Source: Seonamhaeicola sp. ML3
GTDB lineage: Bacteria; Bacteroidota; Bacteroidia; Flavobacteriales; Flavobacteriaceae
Assembly (NCBI RefSeq): GCF_023273855.1
Contig: NZ_CP096884.1
Span: 1 to 64,000, forward strand
Reading direction: 5' to 3'
Length of the DNA stretch: 64,000 nucleotides
Shown here: one piece after another, positions 43,226 to 52,161 of the stretch
Layout: each line of letters starts with the position of its first letter
Position numbering within the stretch: the stretch's first letter is position 1
The notes under the pieces: generated by a model
What the model saw: only the letters and a program-made list of their open reading frames with translations
What the model was told of the DNA's origin: nothing
Database searches by the model: none
Program-made: the position numbers and the translations under genes

Positions 43226-43558
43226 TTAAGAGATTACACTTCCGTTCTTTATCTTATTTTCTGGGCACAGAAGAGTAACATCTTTACCGTTAACAGCTCC
43301 TAAAACCAAACATTCGCTCATAAAATTGGCAATCTGTTTATTTGGAAAATTTACCACAGCTACTATTTGTCTATTCAATAAATCCTCCTTATTGTATAAG
43401 GTAGTTATCTGTGCTGATGATTTTTTAACACCTAAATCACCGAAATCAATAGTTAGTTGATAAGCAGGGTTTCTTGCTTCTGGAAAGTCGTCTACACTTA
43501 TAATGGTCCCAATCCTTAAATCAACTTTTATGAAATTTTCGAAAGTTATTGTATCCAT
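43226..43558 (-). CDS. CsaA-like tRNA-binding domain protein
   Basis: 110 residues forming a single OB-fold tRNA-binding domain: FIKVDLRIGTIISVDDFPEARNPAYQL, then STAQITTLYN-type and VAVVNFPNKQIANFMSECLVLG. Homologues are described as a secretion chaperone (CsaA in Bacillus) or as tRNA-binding proteins; the role here is uncertain. First gene of an operon with the BASS transporter and acyltransferase, divergent from a thioredoxin-like gene 49 bases away. Confidence 0.9.
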   Translation of the reverse strand: MDTITFENFIKVDLRIGTIISVDDFPEARNPAYQLTIDFGDLGVKKSSAQITTLYNKEDLLNRQIVAVVNFPNKQIANFMSECLVLGAVNGKDVTLLCPENKIKNGSVIS

Positions 43559-43607
43559 GACTTTTTAAAAATACAAATAATCACGAACTTTGTAAAAAGT
43601 TAAAACC

Positions 43608-44165
43608 ATGGCCAGAACTCCATCAAATATGCTTGCTTTAGGAACTCAAGCACCAGATTTTTCATTACTTGATACTGTATCAGATTCATTAAAAAACTTA
43701 AACGATATTAAGGGAGAAAAAGGTACTGTAATCATGTTTATTTGCAACCATTGTCCGTTTGTTATTCATGTGAATCCCGAAATTATAGCTATTGCAAATA
43801 CATACAAAGAGAAAGGTTTTGGTTTTGCGGCCATTTCAAGTAACGATGTAGTTAACTACCCTCAGGACAGTCCTGAAAAGATGAAAGCTCATGCTGCTAC
43901 CGAAGGCTATCCGTTCCCATATTTATACGATGAATCTCAAGATATAGCCAAGGCTTATGATGCTGCTTGCACACCTGATTTTTATGTTTTTGATTCAGAG
44001 GACAAATTGGTATATAGAGGACAACTGGATGATTCAAGACCAGAAAATGGTAAACCGCTAAACGGAAACGATTTAAGAGGTGCACTAGACTGCCTTATAC
44101 AAGGAATAGAATATACCGAAACACAAAAACCAAGTATTGGTTGTAATATAAAATGGAAGGTTTAA
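43608..44165 (+). CDS. Thioredoxin-fold redoxin domain protein
   Basis: 185 residues, cytoplasmic by lack of signal. The redoxin/AhpC-TSA fold is shown by GTQAPDFSLLDT and FICNHCPFVIHV: a CxxC motif (CNHC, about 47-50) at the active site. Later segments SSNDVVNYPQDSPEKM and ACTPDFYVFD carry the cis-Pro loop. Homologues are annotated as thioredoxin family proteins; substrate unknown. It overlaps the convergent GNAT gene by 4 bases at the stop codons. Confidence 0.9.
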   Translation: MARTPSNMLALGTQAPDFSLLDTVSDSLKNLNDIKGEKGTVIMFICNHCPFVIHVNPEIIAIANTYKEKGFGFAAISSNDVVNYPQDSPEKMKAHAATEGYPFPYLYDESQDIAKAYDAACTPDFYVFDSEDKLVYRGQLDDSRPENGKPLNGNDLRGALDCLIQGIEYTETQKPSIGCNIKWKV

Positions 44166-44647
44166 CCTAAGGTTAATTGCCAAAAGCCTACATCTAACCA
44201 AGTCCCAAACTTCTTGCCTACGTGCTTAAAGTGTGCGACTTTGCTAAAACCAAATTTTTCATGAAGTGCGACGCTGGCTTCATTAGGTAGTGTAATGCCT
44301 CCCAAGATAACGTGGAAACCAAAATCTTTTAGGTCTGACAACAAACTGTCATACAATCGTGTACCAATCTTTTTACCTTGTACGCCATTTTTAACATAGA
44401 CAGTAACCTCAACGCTATGTTTATAAGCCGGCTTAGGCCTAAATCTACTTCCGTAGGCATAACCCAAAAGCTCATTTTTTTCCTCAAAAACAATAAAGGG
44501 ATATTCAGAATTTATCCTATTGACTTTTTCTGTAAAAGCTTTCAGTGATAACGGTTCGTCATCAAAAGTTACTACAGAGTTCAAAACGTAATAATTATAA
44601 ATATCTAGGAGCTGATGGGTATCTCCTTCTTGAAACGCCCTAATCAT
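44162..44647 (-). CDS. GNAT N-acetyltransferase, phosphinothricin-acetyltransferase-like
   Basis: 161 residues. IRAFQEGDTHQLLDIYNYYV, VTFDDEPLS and the acetyl-CoA loop VQGKKIGTRLYDSLL (about 93-107) are typical of the Pat/YncA branch, which acetylates amino groups of amino-acid analogues such as methionine sulfoximine. The final GTWLDVGFWQL is a family signature. The ATG follows the stop of the DinB-family gene directly (TAA then ATG), so the two are coupled. Confidence 0.9.
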   Translation of the reverse strand: MIRAFQEGDTHQLLDIYNYYVLNSVVTFDDEPLSLKAFTEKVNRINSEYPFIVFEEKNELLGYAYGSRFRPKPAYKHSVEVTVYVKNGVQGKKIGTRLYDSLLSDLKDFGFHVILGGITLPNEASVALHEKFGFSKVAHFKHVGKKFGTWLDVGFWQLTLG

Positions 44648-45193
44648 TTATAACCAACCTTTACGCTTTAGTAAATTTTCAATATGAGCATAATGGTGAT
44701 TGCTATGCCAAGCATAGTTACCTACATTATAGGATAACACTACCTCTGAATTCGTTTCTGGGTGAATGAAGCACTTTTTTAAATCCTTTTCAGTCAGTTG
44801 TTTTAGTAAATTCACCAACTTATAATGAATGGCTTTAATGTGTTCCAAAGACATTTGAATGGGATCATTTTTACTATCACTCAGTTCTGCCCAGTCTGCT
44901 TCATTATACGCTTTAATTAATGGTTTATCTTCAGTCAATGCCCATTTAAAGCGCGTATAACTATGATGATGACTATCGGACACATGATGTACTACCTGTC
45001 TTACTGTCCACCCTCCTGGTCTATAAACAGTATCTAGTTGTTCTTTTGTAAGGTGTTTTACAAGAGCTTCAAAACGGATTGGGAACTGCTCTAAAACAGT
45101 AATCCAGTTTTTAATATCCGCTTTGGTAATTGGTGATGGACATTCAAATTGTCCTATGGGGTATTTTAATTGTTCTAATTTTAAATCTGTCAT
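44648..45193 (-). CDS. DinB-fold metal-dependent enzyme, YfiT/BstA-like
   Basis: 181 residues, four-helix DinB fold. The three metal-binding His are likely in RQVVHHVSDSHHHSYTRFK (about 64-82) and YAWHSNHHYAHIENLL (about 162-177). The opening DLKLEQLKYPIGQFECP resembles Bacillus YfiT, and relatives include bacillithiol transferases. Substrate unknown; bacillithiol is made by some Bacteroidota. The upstream neighbour is a CrtC-like secreted protein, 26 bases away. Confidence 0.88.
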   Translation of the reverse strand: MTDLKLEQLKYPIGQFECPSPITKADIKNWITVLEQFPIRFEALVKHLTKEQLDTVYRPGGWTVRQVVHHVSDSHHHSYTRFKWALTEDKPLIKAYNEADWAELSDSKNDPIQMSLEHIKAIHYKLVNLLKQLTEKDLKKCFIHPETNSEVVLSYNVGNYAWHSNHHYAHIENLLKRKGWL

Positions 45194-45219
45194 AAATCAA
45201 TTTCTTAGTCTAAACTCGC

Positions 45220-46857
45220 TTATTTATCTTTCACAAATTTAATAACCTGTTTTCCTTTGTTTGATACCAAACTTAAAAAATATAATCCATTGGATAATGT
45301 TTCCAAATTTAAATTATGGTTTCTCTTGGCATTGGTATAGAAATTCGAAATCGATCTACCATTAACATCTAAAATTTCAATTTTACCTGAAATATTTTCT
45401 CCAAATTCAATAAACAAATTGTCTTTTGCAGGGTTAGGGTGAACACTAAATAAATCTTTATTTAAAATAAAATTGCTTAATGTTACAGAAGAGGATGCGG
45501 TACTTATCACCTCACCACTTAAAGTATTATCTAAAGAATACCCTTTAACTCTAAACCAAATAGTATCTGCGTTGTTTGTACCTGCTCCATTCCATGAAAA
45601 AAAAGTGTCTGTCAATCCGCTAGCTATGGGAATAAATGTTGCCTGATTATCAATACTGTACTCTAAATCGTATTTCAAGGGTCTTCCATCATCTGGGTTA
45701 TTAACTTGCCAGCTAATGTTATTGGACGTATCGTAAACGCCACCATTGGGACTTATAATACTTAAGGACGGATTTTCGTAAGTGTGCAATAATTCTGTAA
45801 ATCCAACACCAGTAACTGGAGTAGAATTTATTGTACCAGTAATGGTTGTGGCTCCCTCAAAAAACTTAAATGATAATTCTGAGATATCAACTTCAGAATT
45901 TTCGTGATTTATAGTGATTATTAGATCTATATTTTTAGACGATGATGTTAAACGCCATTTCTTTGAATAACATCGGAGATTATCAGGAGTGAAAAAATAT
46001 TCCAACCGTTCAATTTCAAAATCGGATATTGTATACTGGGAACTTTCAGACTCATCAACATAAGCCGATAGTATTCTAAATTTCGAATTTTCTGGAATTG
46101 ATCTACTAGAATTAAAAATATTCCATAGATTGATATCCGTTCCATTATCTAACTTTATACTAAACCATTCATAATCCTCTCCAGTAAATGGATTGAAACT
46201 TCCATACTGACGATCAATCCAAGCTTCTCCTGTTACGTTTTCTGTTACACTTCCCACTCTTAAACTTCCAGTAACCGTGTTTTCGGTTTGCGAATAATAA
46301 TACGTGTAACTCGAATCACCTTGATCAAATAAGCCATCTCCCCCAACAATTAATGGTCTTTTAACAGTTTCTAAATTGAAATCCATGCTTATATCAGTGC
46401 TAGAAGCGCTAATTTCATATTCAAATGGCAGTATTTGTCCGCCCGAATCTTCTTTATTTCTCCAATACTCTGTTCCTGTGGGGAATAAAGAAGCTACAAT
46501 ATTTAACTCAGTTTCAGATAATGTTGCATAATTCAAAGCCTTTGTATCTTGATAAAATGTCCCATCAGATTCATCGGTAACATTTAAAATCCTAAACCCA
46601 TCAAAATTAAAAATTGATATAGATGTTGGTCTAAAAAAATACGTAAGCATAAAACTGTATTTCTTGTTTGTATCAGTTGTAATGTGACCAGAAACGTACC
46701 ACCATTCGGTTGTTTCAGCTGAATGTCGTCCTTCATCGACTGGAAATGAGACCAAGCTCCCACCGGAAGGCACATAGGGATAGGTTTTCCAATCTTGTGA
46801 ATACGTGGTAATACAAACAAAAAATATTAAAACCGATAAAGTAATCTTTAATTTCAT
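45220..46857 (-). CDS. Secreted CrtC/AttH-like lipocalin-type protein with T9SS sorting domain
   Basis: 545 residues: signal peptide (ITLSVLIFFVCITTYSQ), then about 330 residues of the AttH/CrtC lipocalin-like fold (ETTEWWYVSGHITTD near 50-64, EAWIDRQYG near 210), a linker domain of immunoglobulin-like type (about 370-455), and a C-terminal type A T9SS sorting domain (SVHPNPAKDNLFIEF to VIKFVKDK). The CrtC relatives add water to carotenoid precursors, but here the protein is exported outside the cell, so that reaction is unlikely to be assumed. No cofactor site is visible. Confidence 0.8.
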   Translation of the reverse strand: MKLKITLSVLIFFVCITTYSQDWKTYPYVPSGGSLVSFPVDEGRHSAETTEWWYVSGHITTDTNKKYSFMLTYFFRPTSISIFNFDGFRILNVTDESDGTFYQDTKALNYATLSETELNIVASLFPTGTEYWRNKEDSGGQILPFEYEISASSTDISMDFNLETVKRPLIVGGDGLFDQGDSSYTYYYSQTENTVTGSLRVGSVTENVTGEAWIDRQYGSFNPFTGEDYEWFSIKLDNGTDINLWNIFNSSRSIPENSKFRILSAYVDESESSQYTISDFEIERLEYFFTPDNLRCYSKKWRLTSSSKNIDLIITINHENSEVDISELSFKFFEGATTITGTINSTPVTGVGFTELLHTYENPSLSIISPNGGVYDTSNNISWQVNNPDDGRPLKYDLEYSIDNQATFIPIASGLTDTFFSWNGAGTNNADTIWFRVKGYSLDNTLSGEVISTASSSVTLSNFILNKDLFSVHPNPAKDNLFIEFGENISGKIEILDVNGRSISNFYTNAKRNHNLNLETLSNGLYFLSLVSNKGKQVIKFVKDK

Positions 46858-47068
46858 AAGCAGATGTTTTAGTAAACAAGTATATTACTTTAGTTTTCTA
46901 TTTAAAAAAAATCAAGATAACTCGTTCATTTTAAAGCATAAACGGGATTTTAAGTTCTCTGTAAACGAAATAAAACTTATTTGGAATTGGAATTATAAAA
47001 CTACTTTAAGACTTAAATAACAATATGATCTTCATATATTAATGAATTTGTATGTAACTATTTATTTC

Positions 47069-47100
47069 AAAAAAAAGCACCTCAAAAATGAGATGCTTTT
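47069..47100 (-). terminator. Terminator after the cyclophilin-FKBP gene
   Basis: Minus-strand GCATCTCA, four-base loop, TGAGGTGC followed by eight T residues; one G-T wobble in an 8-base-pair stem extended by A-T pairs. Confidence 0.8.
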
Positions 47101-47125
47101 ATACATTTAAAAAATTGTTTTTAGA

Positions 47126-48058
47126 TTACTTCACATTCATCAACTCAACATCAAAAATTAAGGTAGCATTTGGAGGAATAACACCTCCTGCACCTCTACT
47201 TCCATAACCTAAATCACTTGGGATAACCAACCTTGCTTTGTCTCCAATATTTAATAATTGAATACCTTCCTCCCACCCTGGGATTACTTGACCAACACCT
47301 AAAGGGAAATCAATTGGTTGATTTCTCTTGTAAGATGAATCGAATACTGTGCCATCTGCTAATTGCCCTTTGTAATGCACAGAAACCGTTTTTCCTTTTT
47401 CTGCCTTAGCGCCTTCTCCTTTTTGAATAATTTGGTATCTAAGTCCGCTTTCTGTTTTTTCAAAACCAGTAGCAAGTTTATCTAATTCTGCGTCAGCCTT
47501 AGCCTTTTCTTCCGCTACTCTTCTTTCTCTAGCACCCTCAAATGTTCTAAAAGCCTCGATGGCATTAAACCCTTCAGCTTCTGCCCCAACTCTTAAGATC
47601 TCTAAACTCTCAATAACATCACCTTGTGCAATAGCATCTACAACATCTTGACCTTCTGAAACTTTTCCGAAAACAGTATGGTTATTATCCAACCAAGGTG
47701 TTTCTACATGAGTGATAAAAAATTGACTACCGTTGGTACCAGGACCAGCATTGGCCATGGATAATACACCTGGACCATCGTGTTTTAATTCTGGATGGAA
47801 TTCATCATCAAATTGGTAACCAGGGTTACCGCTTCCAGTACCTTGAGGACAACCACCTTGAATCATAAAATCTGGAATCACTCTATGAAATTTTAATCCG
47901 TTATAATAAGGTGTACCTTGAGGTTTAGCCGAGTTTTCTAAATTACCTTCTGCTAAAGCTACGAAGTTACCTACTGTACCTGGTGTTTTTTGATATTCTA
48001 AAGACACTAAAATCTCGCCTTTACTTGTATTGAATTTTGCGTATAAACCGTCTTGCAT
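47126..48058 (-). CDS. Cyclophilin-FKBP fusion peptidyl-prolyl isomerase
   Basis: 310 residues from the ATG at 48058; a longer in-frame reading to 48109 would run through the promoter. The N-terminal cyclophilin domain (about 1-160) has [21 protein letters not shown] and [16 protein letters not shown], the last being the active-site stretch. A helical linker (about 165-205) leads to an FKBP domain ([49 protein letters not shown]). Both isomerase types on one chain is known in some Bacteroidota. No signal peptide, so cytoplasmic. Confidence 0.93.
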   Translation of the reverse strand: MQDGLYAKFNTSKGEILVSLEYQKTPGTVGNFVALAEGNLENSAKPQGTPYYNGLKFHRVIPDFMIQGGCPQGTGSGNPGYQFDDEFHPELKHDGPGVLSMANAGPGTNGSQFFITHVETPWLDNNHTVFGKVSEGQDVVDAIAQGDVIESLEILRVGAEAEGFNAIEAFRTFEGARERRVAEEKAKADAELDKLATGFEKTESGLRYQIIQKGEGAKAEKGKTVSVHYKGQLADGTVFDSSYKRNQPIDFPLGVGQVIPGWEEGIQLLNIGDKARLVIPSDLGYGSRGAGGVIPPNATLIFDVELMNVK

Positions 48059-48080
48059 TGTTCTGTTTTTTAAGAAAGTG

Positions 48081-48110
48081 CAAAGATAAGAATGATAGAC
48101 GATTTTCAAA
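48081..48110 (-). promoter_or_regulatory. Promoter of the cyclophilin-FKBP gene
   Basis: Minus-strand TTTG (48110-48107), 18 bases, TATCTTTG (48088-48081), 23 bases before the ATG at 48058. Confidence 0.65.
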
Positions 48111-48142
48111 TGAGGATTGACGAGTTTTTTAATTGTCCTCTA

Positions 48143-48679
48143 TTATAAGCGCTTTTTGTTTAGCTTTAAATTTAGCACAAAACTAACCAATGCCCTGTTT
48201 ATAGGTTGATAGCTTTTGTTAATTACTACAAGATGTGGATTTATAGTAGCTCTAAATCTATGGCTTCCAATACCAAATATAGGAACAACTCTTAATGTTA
48301 ACTTATTGAAATCTGTATAAGTAACGACCTCGGTTCCTAAGACAACAATATTATAAAAAAATATACCTGTTATTTTTGGACCAATAGTAAAATTCTCTGT
48401 ATCCAATCCTATTTCTGTACCTACCCCATATAGAAGACCACCTCCATGCCTTCCGCCATAACTCGTTTTATTAATAGAAAACTCTAAAAGTTTGTAACTC
48501 TCCTTTCGAGAATCAGAATCGGAGTAACTATAATTATATCCAACACCAATATTAAGAGATTCATAATGTTCATAATCTCTTAATTCGTTCTCCTGACCAT
48601 AAGTAAAAAACACAAATCCAGTTAGAAAAAGACTAATACTGAACCTTTGTCTTCTATATTTTTTAATTAGCGACCTCAC
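48143..48679 (-). CDS. Small outer-membrane or periplasmic beta-rich protein, unknown
   Basis: 178 residues with a signal peptide (FSISLFLTGFVFFTYGQ). The mature part has alternating strands with aromatic residues and glycine hairpins (YGGRHGGGLLYGVGTEIGL, TIGPKITGIFFYN) compatible with a small beta-barrel. No family recognised. The start codon is GTG at 48679, overlapping the recQ stop by 17 bases; there is no ATG in the first 60 codons. It is transcribed behind recQ but functionally unconnected as far as I can tell. Confidence 0.65.
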   Translation of the reverse strand: MRSLIKKYRRQRFSISLFLTGFVFFTYGQENELRDYEHYESLNIGVGYNYSYSDSDSRKESYKLLEFSINKTSYGGRHGGGLLYGVGTEIGLDTENFTIGPKITGIFFYNIVVLGTEVVTYTDFNKLTLRVVPIFGIGSHRFRATINPHLVVINKSYQPINRALVSFVLNLKLNKKRL

Positions 48680-50867
48680 TAATAAACTTTATGCGGTAGA
48701 GGCGTAATTCTTCTTCGTCATAATCACCATCAAACTCTTCTATAGCATCATCTATACCATCTGTTTCAGATTCCATAAAATACTCATGTATTTCTTCTTG
48801 TTGATCCTCGTCTAAAATCTCATCTATCCAATAATCGATATTTAATTTAGTTCCAGAATATACAATGGCTTCCATTTGTTTTATAAAATCTTCCATTTCC
48901 AATCCCTTAGCAGAGGCTATATCATCTAAAGGTAATTTACGATCTATGTTTTGAATGATATAGAGCTTATTCGCAGAGTTGGTACCGGTAGATTTGACCA
49001 CCATATCATCAGGACGAACAATATCGTTTTCTTCTACATATTTTGCGATAAGCCCAACAAATTCTTTACCATATTTCTTGGCTTTCCCTTCACCAACACC
49101 ATGTACATTTCCTAGTTCTTGTAATGAAATGGGATATTTCAATGCCATATCCTCTAGAGAAGGATCCTGAAAAATAACAAATGGAGGTACACCTAATTTC
49201 TTAGCATTCTTCTTACGTAAATCCTTGAGCATACGCATTAAGGTATCGTCTGCACTAACACCCCCAGCTTTTGCTGCGGTTATAATATTACCACCATCTT
49301 TATCGTCATCATACACATGGTCTTCGGCCATCATGAAAGACACTGGCTTTTCAATAAAACGTCTGCCTTTATCATTTAACTTAATGATACCATAAGTTTC
49401 TATATCTTTATTTAGGTATCCGGCAACAAGCACTTGTCTTAAAAGCGCCATCCAATAAAATTTTTCTTTTCCTTTACCTCTTCCAAAAAAGGGTTGTTCA
49501 TTAGTTTTGTGTGAATTAATCATGGCATTCTCTGTACCTACAATTACATTCACTAAATCTTTAGATTTATATTTTTCGTTAGTGTCATTTATTGTTTCCA
49601 GCAATACTAAGACATCTTCTTGAGCTTCTATCTTCTTTTTCGGATGCCTAACGTTATCATCCATATCGCCGCCTTCTCCAGTTTCATTATCGAACGCTTC
49701 ACCAAAATAATGTAAAATAAACTTCCTTCTGGATATAGAAGTTTCAGCAAATGCAACAACTTCTTGTAACAAGGCATGACCTATTTCCTGTTCGGCTACT
49801 GGTTTACCCGACATAAACTTTTCCAGTTTCTCTATATCCTTGTAGGAATAAAACGCAACACAATGGCCTTCACCACCATCGCGTCCAGCACGACCAGTTT
49901 CCTGGTAATAACTTTCTATACTTTTTGGAATATCATGATGGATTACAAAACGAACATCGGGTTTATCAATACCCATCCCAAAGGCAATTGTCGCAACTAC
50001 AACATCTATATCTTCCATGAGGAACATATCCTGATGACTGGATCTTGATTTAGCATCTAATCCTGCGTGATAGGGTACTGCTTTTATGCCATTTACCTGT
50101 AAGACCTGAGCAAGTTCTTCTACCCGCTTTCTACTCAAACAGTAAACGATACCAGATTTACCTTCGTTTTGTTTGACAAATCGAATGATGTCGGCATCAA
50201 CATTTTTTGTTTTTGGTCTTACTTCATAGTATAAATTGGCCCTATTAAATGAGGCTTTAAATGTATTGGCCCCAGTAATACCGAGATTTTTTATTATATC
50301 CTCTTGAACTTTAGGAGTAGCTGTGGCAGTTAAGCCAATAATTGGAATACCTTCTCCTATTCTAGAAAAGATATGACGAAGATTTCTATATTCCGGTCTA
50401 AAATCGTGTCCCCACTCACTGATACAATGTGCCTCGTCAATAGCCATAAAAGAAACCTTGACCGATCTTAGAAAATCAACATTCTCCTCTTTAGTTAAAG
50501 ATTCGGGAGCAACATACAGAAGCTTAGTGACACCATTAATAATGTCTTCTTTTACCCGTTTTACTTCAGTTTTATTTAATGACGAATTAAGTACATGAGC
50601 AATACCTTCTTCGTTAGAGACACCTCTGATAGCATCTACCTGATTTTTCATTAAGGCAATTAATGGAGAGACCACTATAGCTGTCCCTTCTTGCATCAGC
50701 GCAGGCAATTGATAACAAAGCGATTTACCGCCACCTGTTGGCATAATTACAAAGGTATGCTTTCCTGATAAAATACTTTCTACAACATCTTCTTGCAACC
50801 CTTTGAATTTATTAAATCCAAAATATTTTTTTAGCGCAGATTGCAAGTCACTTTTTGCTATTAACAT
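48663..50867 (-). CDS. recQ: ATP-dependent DNA helicase RecQ
   Basis: 734 residues. Superfamily 2 helicase motifs: MPTGGGKSLCYQLPAL (motif I), AIDEAHCISEWGHDFRPEY (DEAH plus the aromatic-rich loop), GLTATAT (III) and YQETGRAGRDG (VI). After the helicase core, the region that normally binds zinc reads SISRRKFILHYFGEAF followed by an acidic stretch with no cysteine, so the four zinc ligands of E. coli RecQ are missing. A winged-helix region and an HRDC domain (VPPFVIFQDPSLEDMALKYP, about 575) follow. The C-terminus is acidic. Confidence 0.93.
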   Translation of the reverse strand: MLIAKSDLQSALKKYFGFNKFKGLQEDVVESILSGKHTFVIMPTGGGKSLCYQLPALMQEGTAIVVSPLIALMKNQVDAIRGVSNEEGIAHVLNSSLNKTEVKRVKEDIINGVTKLLYVAPESLTKEENVDFLRSVKVSFMAIDEAHCISEWGHDFRPEYRNLRHIFSRIGEGIPIIGLTATATPKVQEDIIKNLGITGANTFKASFNRANLYYEVRPKTKNVDADIIRFVKQNEGKSGIVYCLSRKRVEELAQVLQVNGIKAVPYHAGLDAKSRSSHQDMFLMEDIDVVVATIAFGMGIDKPDVRFVIHHDIPKSIESYYQETGRAGRDGGEGHCVAFYSYKDIEKLEKFMSGKPVAEQEIGHALLQEVVAFAETSISRRKFILHYFGEAFDNETGEGGDMDDNVRHPKKKIEAQEDVLVLLETINDTNEKYKSKDLVNVIVGTENAMINSHKTNEQPFFGRGKGKEKFYWMALLRQVLVAGYLNKDIETYGIIKLNDKGRRFIEKPVSFMMAEDHVYDDDKDGGNIITAAKAGGVSADDTLMRMLKDLRKKNAKKLGVPPFVIFQDPSLEDMALKYPISLQELGNVHGVGEGKAKKYGKEFVGLIAKYVEENDIVRPDDMVVKSTGTNSANKLYIIQNIDRKLPLDDIASAKGLEMEDFIKQMEAIVYSGTKLNIDYWIDEILDEDQQEEIHEYFMESETDGIDDAIEEFDGDYDEEELRLYRIKFISEVAN

Positions 50868-51096
50868 GAACAGTACAAATAATAATTAACATTTAAAAAC
50901 AATCCGCCAAAGTCGAGATGTAAACCTAATAGACAGCAAATTGATTTTAAAATTTCCCCCTTAATGATTCGTTAAATTTCAATCCAGAAAATTTGATTGG
51001 TACAGATGAATTCTGCTTTAATCTAAATGAAAAATAACAAGTACAGATAATTTTGTTCAAATGGCTTTTTCGAATCTTCAAATGAAAAAAATCGTG

Positions 51097-51104
51097 TACT
51101 TTTG
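51097..51104 (+). promoter_or_regulatory. -7 element of kdsD-tatC-lptB
   Basis: TACTTTTG, a full TAnnTTTG match, about 92 bases before the TTG start of kdsD. The -33 region (CTTC) is weak. Confidence 0.5.
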
Positions 51105-51147
51105 TAACGAAAATCCAAATTACAATAAAATTTAAATCTGGATAACA

Positions 51148-51169
51148 TTAAAGATAATAAAATCTTTAA
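51148..51169 (+). other. Leader hairpin upstream of kdsD
   Basis: TTAAAGAT, six-base loop, ATCTTTAA: a perfect 8-base-pair AT-rich hairpin 26 bases before the TTG start. No T run follows, so it is not a terminator. Confidence 0.4.
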
Positions 51170-51195
51170 AAGGGTCAACTAAAAAGACACAAAAT

Positions 51196-52161
51196 TTGAA
51201 TAGCAAGAACTCTATTTTACAAATAGCAAAACAGACCATAGAGGCCGAGAGCCAAGCTATTTTTAATCTTTCTAATTTAGTTACAGAAGATTTTGCAGAA
51301 GCCGTTAAACTAATATATAATTCCAAAGGGCGAGTTATCATAACAGGGATTGGTAAAAGCGCGATTATAGCCAATAAAATAGTAGCGACATTAAACTCTA
51401 CTGGTACACCGGCTGTTTTCATGCATGCAGCAGATGCCATTCATGGAGACCTTGGGTTGATTTTAAAAAACGATATTGTAATTTGTATCTCTAAAAGCGG
51501 TAACACCCCAGAAATAAAAGTTTTAGTACCCCTTATTAAGAGTGCCAAAAATAAAATTATTGCTATAACTGGTAATAAAAATTCTTACTTGGGTCAACAG
51601 GTTGATTATGTTTTAGATGCCTATGTAGATAAGGAGGCTTGCCCGAATAACCTAGCTCCAACGACTAGCACAACTGCCCAATTGGTTATAGGCGATGCGC
51701 TTGCTGTTTGCCTCTTGGAAATGCGAGGGTTTTCAAGCAATGATTTTGCAAAATACCATCCCGGAGGCTCTCTAGGCAAGAAACTTTACTTAAGGGTTCA
51801 AGACATATCTTCTGTAAACGAGAAACCAAAAGTATCTCCCGACACTAATGTTAAAGATGTTATTGTTGAAATTTCGGAAAAAAGATTGGGCGTTACAGCT
51901 GTTGTAGAAAATGATACAATTGTAGGCATAGTAACTGATGGTGATATAAGAAGAATGTTGAGCCACTCTAACGACTTCACTAACTTAAAAGCTAAGGATA
52001 TCATGAGCGCCAGCCCAAAACGGGTTACAACCCAAACCATGGCTGTTGATGCTCTAGATATTATGGAAAACAATGCCATTTCTCAACTACTTGTTGAAGA
52101 AAACGGAAAATATGCTGGGGTTGTCCATTTACATGATCTAATAAAAGAAGGCATTATATAA
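51196..52161 (+). CDS. kdsD: Arabinose-5-phosphate isomerase KdsD/KpsF
   Basis: Makes arabinose 5-phosphate, the first precursor of Kdo for lipopolysaccharide. 321 residues: SIS domain (about 40-175) with VIITGIGKSAIIANKIVATLNSTGTPA and the catalytic-site CISKSGNTPE, then two CBS repeats (about 205-321). The start codon is TTG at 51196, giving MNSKNSILQIAKQTIEAE, the usual opening; there is no ATG before residue 70. The stop overlaps the tatC start (TAATG), and lptB follows, so this is an envelope operon. Confidence 0.94.
   Translation: MNSKNSILQIAKQTIEAESQAIFNLSNLVTEDFAEAVKLIYNSKGRVIITGIGKSAIIANKIVATLNSTGTPAVFMHAADAIHGDLGLILKNDIVICISKSGNTPEIKVLVPLIKSAKNKIIAITGNKNSYLGQQVDYVLDAYVDKEACPNNLAPTTSTTAQLVIGDALAVCLLEMRGFSSNDFAKYHPGGSLGKKLYLRVQDISSVNEKPKVSPDTNVKDVIVEISEKRLGVTAVVENDTIVGIVTDGDIRRMLSHSNDFTNLKAKDIMSASPKRVTTQTMAVDALDIMENNAISQLLVEENGKYAGVVHLHDLIKEGII

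Larger units (their letters stand above)
50868..51195. other. 328-base divergent intergenic region, recQ / kdsD
   Basis: No RNA gene or conserved small ORF seen. A -7 element TACTTTTG (51097-51104) serves kdsD, giving a leader of about 90 bases with one perfect hairpin (51148-51169). The recQ side has no full TAnnTTTG element. Confidence 0.5.
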
